From Selenomonas sp. AB3002 (GTDB lineage: Bacteria; Bacillota; Negativicutes; Selenomonadales; Selenomonadaceae), in contig NZ_JNIO01000002.1 in NCBI RefSeq assembly GCF_000702545.1, forward strand, positions 620,001-684,000: a stretch of 64,000 nt of DNA. The letters are read 5' to 3'. This document shows positions 60,779-64,000 of this stretch, piece after piece (position 1 is the first letter of the stretch; the number at the start of each line of letters is the position of its first letter). A program made the position numbers and the translations under genes. The notes beneath the pieces are model-generated. The model was not told where the DNA came from and did no database searches. It worked only from the letters and a program-made list of their open reading frames with translations.

Positions 60779-63700
60779 TCATTGCACAACTGTCCTATAA
60801 ATGTCATAGAGCTTATTTGCTACGACATACCTGGAATTATCCTTTATATATGCTTTCTCACGCTCCACATATTCGTTGTTCCTCTGCCTGGAGCTTTCAT
60901 CTGCCATGAGCAGTATCTCTTTCGCCACATTGGCAGGGTCATTATCAGGAATCTGATATGTAAACTCCTTCAAATCAGCAAAGATATCCTGCCTGGTGGT
61001 CAGGACAGGCCGCAAGGCAGCCACCCCAAAGCGTACAGAGGCACTGGCAGATTCCTTGGTGGGTGCATAGACCAGGCCAATTACATCACAGCATTGCAGA
61101 TACCTGATGGATTCTTCATCCGGCAGGAAGTCGGTGATGAACTTCACATTTTTTTCCACGCCTAGTTTTTTGGCTGTTGTCATGCATTCATTATAATAAT
61201 TGAATGACTCTGGTGCATCATACAAGGCACATACCGGCATATATATAGCATCAGGATAGTGCCTGAGAATCTCCGGCATTGCCATGACGGTCTCCTTTAC
61301 CCCCTTATGGGGGAGCAGGAAGCCATAGCTGCCAATCAGCAGTGATGTCTTTATTCCCATCTCACGCTTCATCACCTGTGCATTGCACTCCGGGTACATG
61401 GCCTGTCCTATGGGGATACGATGAATCAGTCCCTTGTCCAGGCCAAATTCTGCCAGCCTGGTCTCATCCTCCGGCTGGTGCACGATAACAGCAGAAAGCT
61501 TGTTCAGGGAGTCCATTATATCCCTGAGTGAATATGTTCTACCGCCATCCAAGACATCCTTGGTGGAATGGAAGGTTATGACCATCTTCTTTACTTTGGT
61601 CACTTCATCAATCATAGCTGCCAGATTGGCCAGGCTGAAAAAGCTGAAGTTGAACTGGACATGAACAATTTCACTGGCAGATCTGCATAATGCCTCGGTA
61701 AGGGCGTTCAGATCCACATCAAACTGATTCTGCCACAAACGCTCATGGACAAACTTCTCATCCTCCCGTATGACAGTTCCCCCATAATTGGGATATATCC
61801 TGTAATCTGCCCTGTTGGCTGTATATTCTACCAAGGACCGGGAATATTCTGCTATACCGCATTTGGTATTCCATGAGGTCACCATATCTACCCTGGGCAC
61901 ATACTTCGCAGCCCCGACATCCCTGACAAACGCCTCCCACTTTCTGGCCACTGCCTGCCAGTTATACTCACTGGCAATAAGGTTATGGGCATTTTCAACC
62001 ATGTCCTTGATGAGCCCCTGATCCGTGCAAGCAGCAAAGTTCTGCAAGGCTTCTACCAGGGAGGGTATTTCCGGCTCATACCAGTAGGATTTCCGGCCGC
62101 TGCCGGTGTTGTTGCTCAGATGGGTGTCAGCCAGTTCCAGATGGTTAGCCACCAGGAATGCCGTTTTGTCATTGCAGAAATCTTTCATGCCACTGTTGGC
62201 AGATACGATTACAGGAACCCTGGCCAACATGGCTTCTGCCACTGGAAGCCCAAAGCCTTCCCCCCTGGCCACCGAGACATAGCAACTGGCAGCCTTGTAC
62301 AAACCATAAAGCTGCTCCTCCGGCAGATCGCGGTTAATCCACTCTACCTCCGGCGGATTGCCATATTGGCTGTTCAGTTCTGCCATGATTTCGTCCACTT
62401 TGTTGTGGGGATTGGGGAAGGTCTTCAGCAGGAGACAGACATCATCATCACCAGTAAAGGCTTCATAATATCCCTTCAGCAGTACATCTACGCCCTTACG
62501 GGGGAAGGCTGAGCTTATGTGCAGAAACACCGTCTTCTTTTTGCTCTCCAGACCGAAAGGCTTGATGTTTTCAAAGTCAGGGCACAGTTCCACACCATTG
62601 CCAATAGTCCTGACGGGTATCTTGAGACCGCATTCAATCAATTTATCAGTAACATACCGAGCTGTTGTGCCTATGCCATCAATATATTTGTTAAAATCAT
62701 TGATGTATGCTTCGGGAATAACGCTTTCTTCCCAGGCAAAGGCGTAAAAATTCAAGCCTCCATTGGCGTCATGTGCCCTGGGAGGATACATGTTACGGAT
62801 TGTCACATCAGGATATTTCACATTGCGTGATTTCTTCCATAACTTCTCTGCCACCGGCTTATCCTTCAGGTCTTCTGCCCTGGGCGTATAATCACCAGGT
62901 CCTTCGGTGCAGTATATTGATGCCTCAACCTTGTCATTCTCGTTGATGGCTTCTATAAGTTTGCGGTTCACAATGGCAAGGCTGTATGAGGTCTCGAACG
63001 GGCCCTGCATCTGCACATTAGGCTTGCGGGCACCACTGATTACATTGTCAATAGCCCTAAAGAGCACTTCTTCCGCATTGCTCTCCTGCAAGCGCTCTAT
63101 CGTCTGATGCTGATGTTTGATGAGTTTCTCTCTCAGCTCATCATTCTCCACAAGCTCATCTATCAGCGTACCAATGAAATCGTGATTCTTCTCATTCACC
63201 ACGATGCCTGAGCCACCTAAGGTTTCTGCTACCGCCCCTGCCCTGTAGGCTATCACGGGCACCCCCATGTGCATAGCCTCCAGAAGTGGCACCCCGAAGC
63301 CTTCGTGCTCGCTCATGCAAAGGAAAACATCAGCAGCCATATAATATGCCTTCAGGTCTTCCTCCGGCACCTTTCCCGGGAAAATGACAGCATCCTTCAC
63401 ACCAAAGGCTGCTGCCTCAGCACTGAGTTCCTCCATGTACTGGGGAGAACCCGGGGCTCCTACCAGAATCAGCTGGCTCTGGGAATTGTAGATATTATGG
63501 TATACAGAGAAACTTCTGATGACATCATCCTGCCTCTTGTTGCCTACTATCCGCCCTACAAAGATGATATTTGTCTTTCCCTCAAGAGTCTTCAGCAGGG
63601 TCTTATTCTCCCTGACTCTGTCGAACCTGTCTACAGATATGTTCACAGGCATGACATCAATCTGGTTGTCAAAGCCGGCCTTAATCATATCCCTGCGGTT

Positions 63701-64000
63701 ATAGTTGGAAGCGGCGATGTAATAATCCGCCACCCGGCTATATTCCTTCAGCTGTTCCAGGCCCTTCCGAATATATTTTTTGGTGTTTTCATCTTCAAAG
63801 AACTCTTCCGGGGTGATATTATGATATATCAGTATTTTCTTGTCCGGCAGGCTCTCTATCTTGTCGAAGGCATCCATCCCCATGGAATGGTGTACTATCA
63901 GAATATCATTGGGATTGCCTTCGTATGCAAAGATGCTTTTTATATCCCCTTCTACTTCAGATGACAAATGCTCGGCATATATCTCAGAATGAAAGCCTCG
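60779..64000 (-). CDS. triple GT4 glycosyltransferase protein, cut by right window edge
   Basis: More than 1070 residues in one frame, open to the window edge (the TTG at 63967 is not a credible start; the frame continues GFHSEIYAEH upstream). Three GT-B units follow one another: unit 1 to about 310 (NIIFVGRIVGNKRQDDVIRS; SEHEGFGVPLLEAMH), unit 2 about 330-690 (HISSAFPRKGVDVLLKGYYE; ARGEGFGLPVAEAMLARVPV), and unit 3 about 710-1060 (MVTSWNTKCGIAEYSRSL; GSYGFLLPHKGVKETVMAMP), whose E-x7-E motif appears changed (PTKESASASVRFGVAAL). It probably builds a multi-sugar repeat. Confidence 0.85.
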   Translation of the reverse strand, partial: RGFHSEIYAEHLSSEVEGDIKSIFAYEGNPNDILIVHHSMGMDAFDKIESLPDKKILIYHNITPEEFFEDENTKKYIRKGLEQLKEYSRVADYYIAASNYNRRDMIKAGFDNQIDVMPVNISVDRFDRVRENKTLLKTLEGKTNIIFVGRIVGNKRQDDVIRSFSVYHNIYNSQSQLILVGAPGSPQYMEELSAEAAAFGVKDAVIFPGKVPEEDLKAYYMAADVFLCMSEHEGFGVPLLEAMHMGVPVIAYRAGAVAETLGGSGIVVNEKNHDFIGTLIDELVENDELREKLIKHQHQTIERLQESNAEEVLFRAIDNVISGARKPNVQMQGPFETSYSLAIVNRKLIEAINENDKVEASIYCTEGPGDYTPRAEDLKDKPVAEKLWKKSRNVKYPDVTIRNMYPPRAHDANGGLNFYAFAWEESVIPEAYINDFNKYIDGIGTTARYVTDKLIECGLKIPVRTIGNGVELCPDFENIKPFGLESKKKTVFLHISSAFPRKGVDVLLKGYYEAFTGDDDVCLLLKTFPNPHNKVDEIMAELNSQYGNPPEVEWINRDLPEEQLYGLYKAASCYVSVARGEGFGLPVAEAMLARVPVIVSANSGMKDFCNDKTAFLVANHLELADTHLSNNTGSGRKSYWYEPEIPSLVEALQNFAACTDQGLIKDMVENAHNLIASEYNWQAVARKWEAFVRDVGAAKYVPRVDMVTSWNTKCGIAEYSRSLVEYTANRADYRIYPNYGGTVIREDEKFVHERLWQNQFDVDLNALTEALCRSASEIVHVQFNFSFFSLANLAAMIDEVTKVKKMVITFHSTKDVLDGGRTYSLRDIMDSLNKLSAVIVHQPEDETRLAEFGLDKGLIHRIPIGQAMYPECNAQVMKREMGIKTSLLIGSYGFLLPHKGVKETVMAMPEILRHYPDAIYMPVCALYDAPESFNYYNECMTTAKKLGVEKNVKFITDFLPDEESIRYLQCCDVIGLVYAPTKESASASVRFGVAALRPVLTTRQDIFADLKEFTYQIPDNDPANVAKEILLMADESSRQRNNEYVEREKAYIKDNSRYVVANKLYDIYRTVVQ

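Overview
The window looks like the chromosome of a diderm Firmicute of the class Negativicutes, most likely a Selenomonas-type bacterium; this is inferred, not proven. The genes are Firmicutes-like with strong AGGAGG-type ribosome binding sites and TTGACA/TATAAT-type promoters, yet the cell clearly has an outer membrane: there is a TolC-family protein, a MacA/MacB-type tripartite pump and type I secretion machinery. Base composition is moderately GC-rich and almost every gene is on the minus strand.

Region 1 (1-21.6 kb) is mostly housekeeping: ssb and rpsF at the left edge, a DASS anion transporter, a serine hydroxymethyltransferase homologue that has lost its PLP lysine, a phosphoglucomutase, a MATE exporter with a YdcF-like protein, a cupin, the SstT transporter, RfbD, the TolC/MacA/MacB pump, a 5'-nucleotidase whose signal peptide is out of frame, a glycosyltransferase and MetA. 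Three families of dispersed intergenic repeats are concentrated here. One sits directly behind stop codons in the same relative orientation in all four copies.

Region 2 (21.7-25 kb) holds an undescribed small membrane-peptide gene with its own promoter and terminator, back to back with metA. It also holds a three-gene cassette (unknown protein, SecB-like chaperone, PD-(D/E)XK-like nuclease) lying between a complete DUF2939-like gene and the broken 3' end of a diverged copy of that gene.

Region 3 (24.3-48.6 kb) is a secretion island. An eight-gene operon starts with a solo MqsA-type zinc finger/Panacea protein and continues with two type I secretion ABC transporters around one HlyD, three glycosyltransferases and a DUF2939-like secreted protein. 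Upstream lie four large repeat proteins with a common C-terminal module, the probable substrates; two of them also have HExxH metallopeptidase-like domains, one with a frameshift. Two glycosyltransferase-TPR genes are interleaved with them. The arrangement suggests that the exported proteins are glycosylated in the cytoplasm.

Region 4 (48.7-64 kb) is a surface-polysaccharide region: a FabH-like/ACP/SDR/MBOAT acylation cassette with an AlgJ/DltD-like partner, a frameshifted AAA-ATPase/PD-(D/E)XK gene, ManB, Gmd and Rmd (GDP-mannose to GDP-rhamnose), a GT4 enzyme and a triple GT4 protein that runs off the right edge. No tRNA, rRNA, CRISPR array or complete transposase gene was seen.
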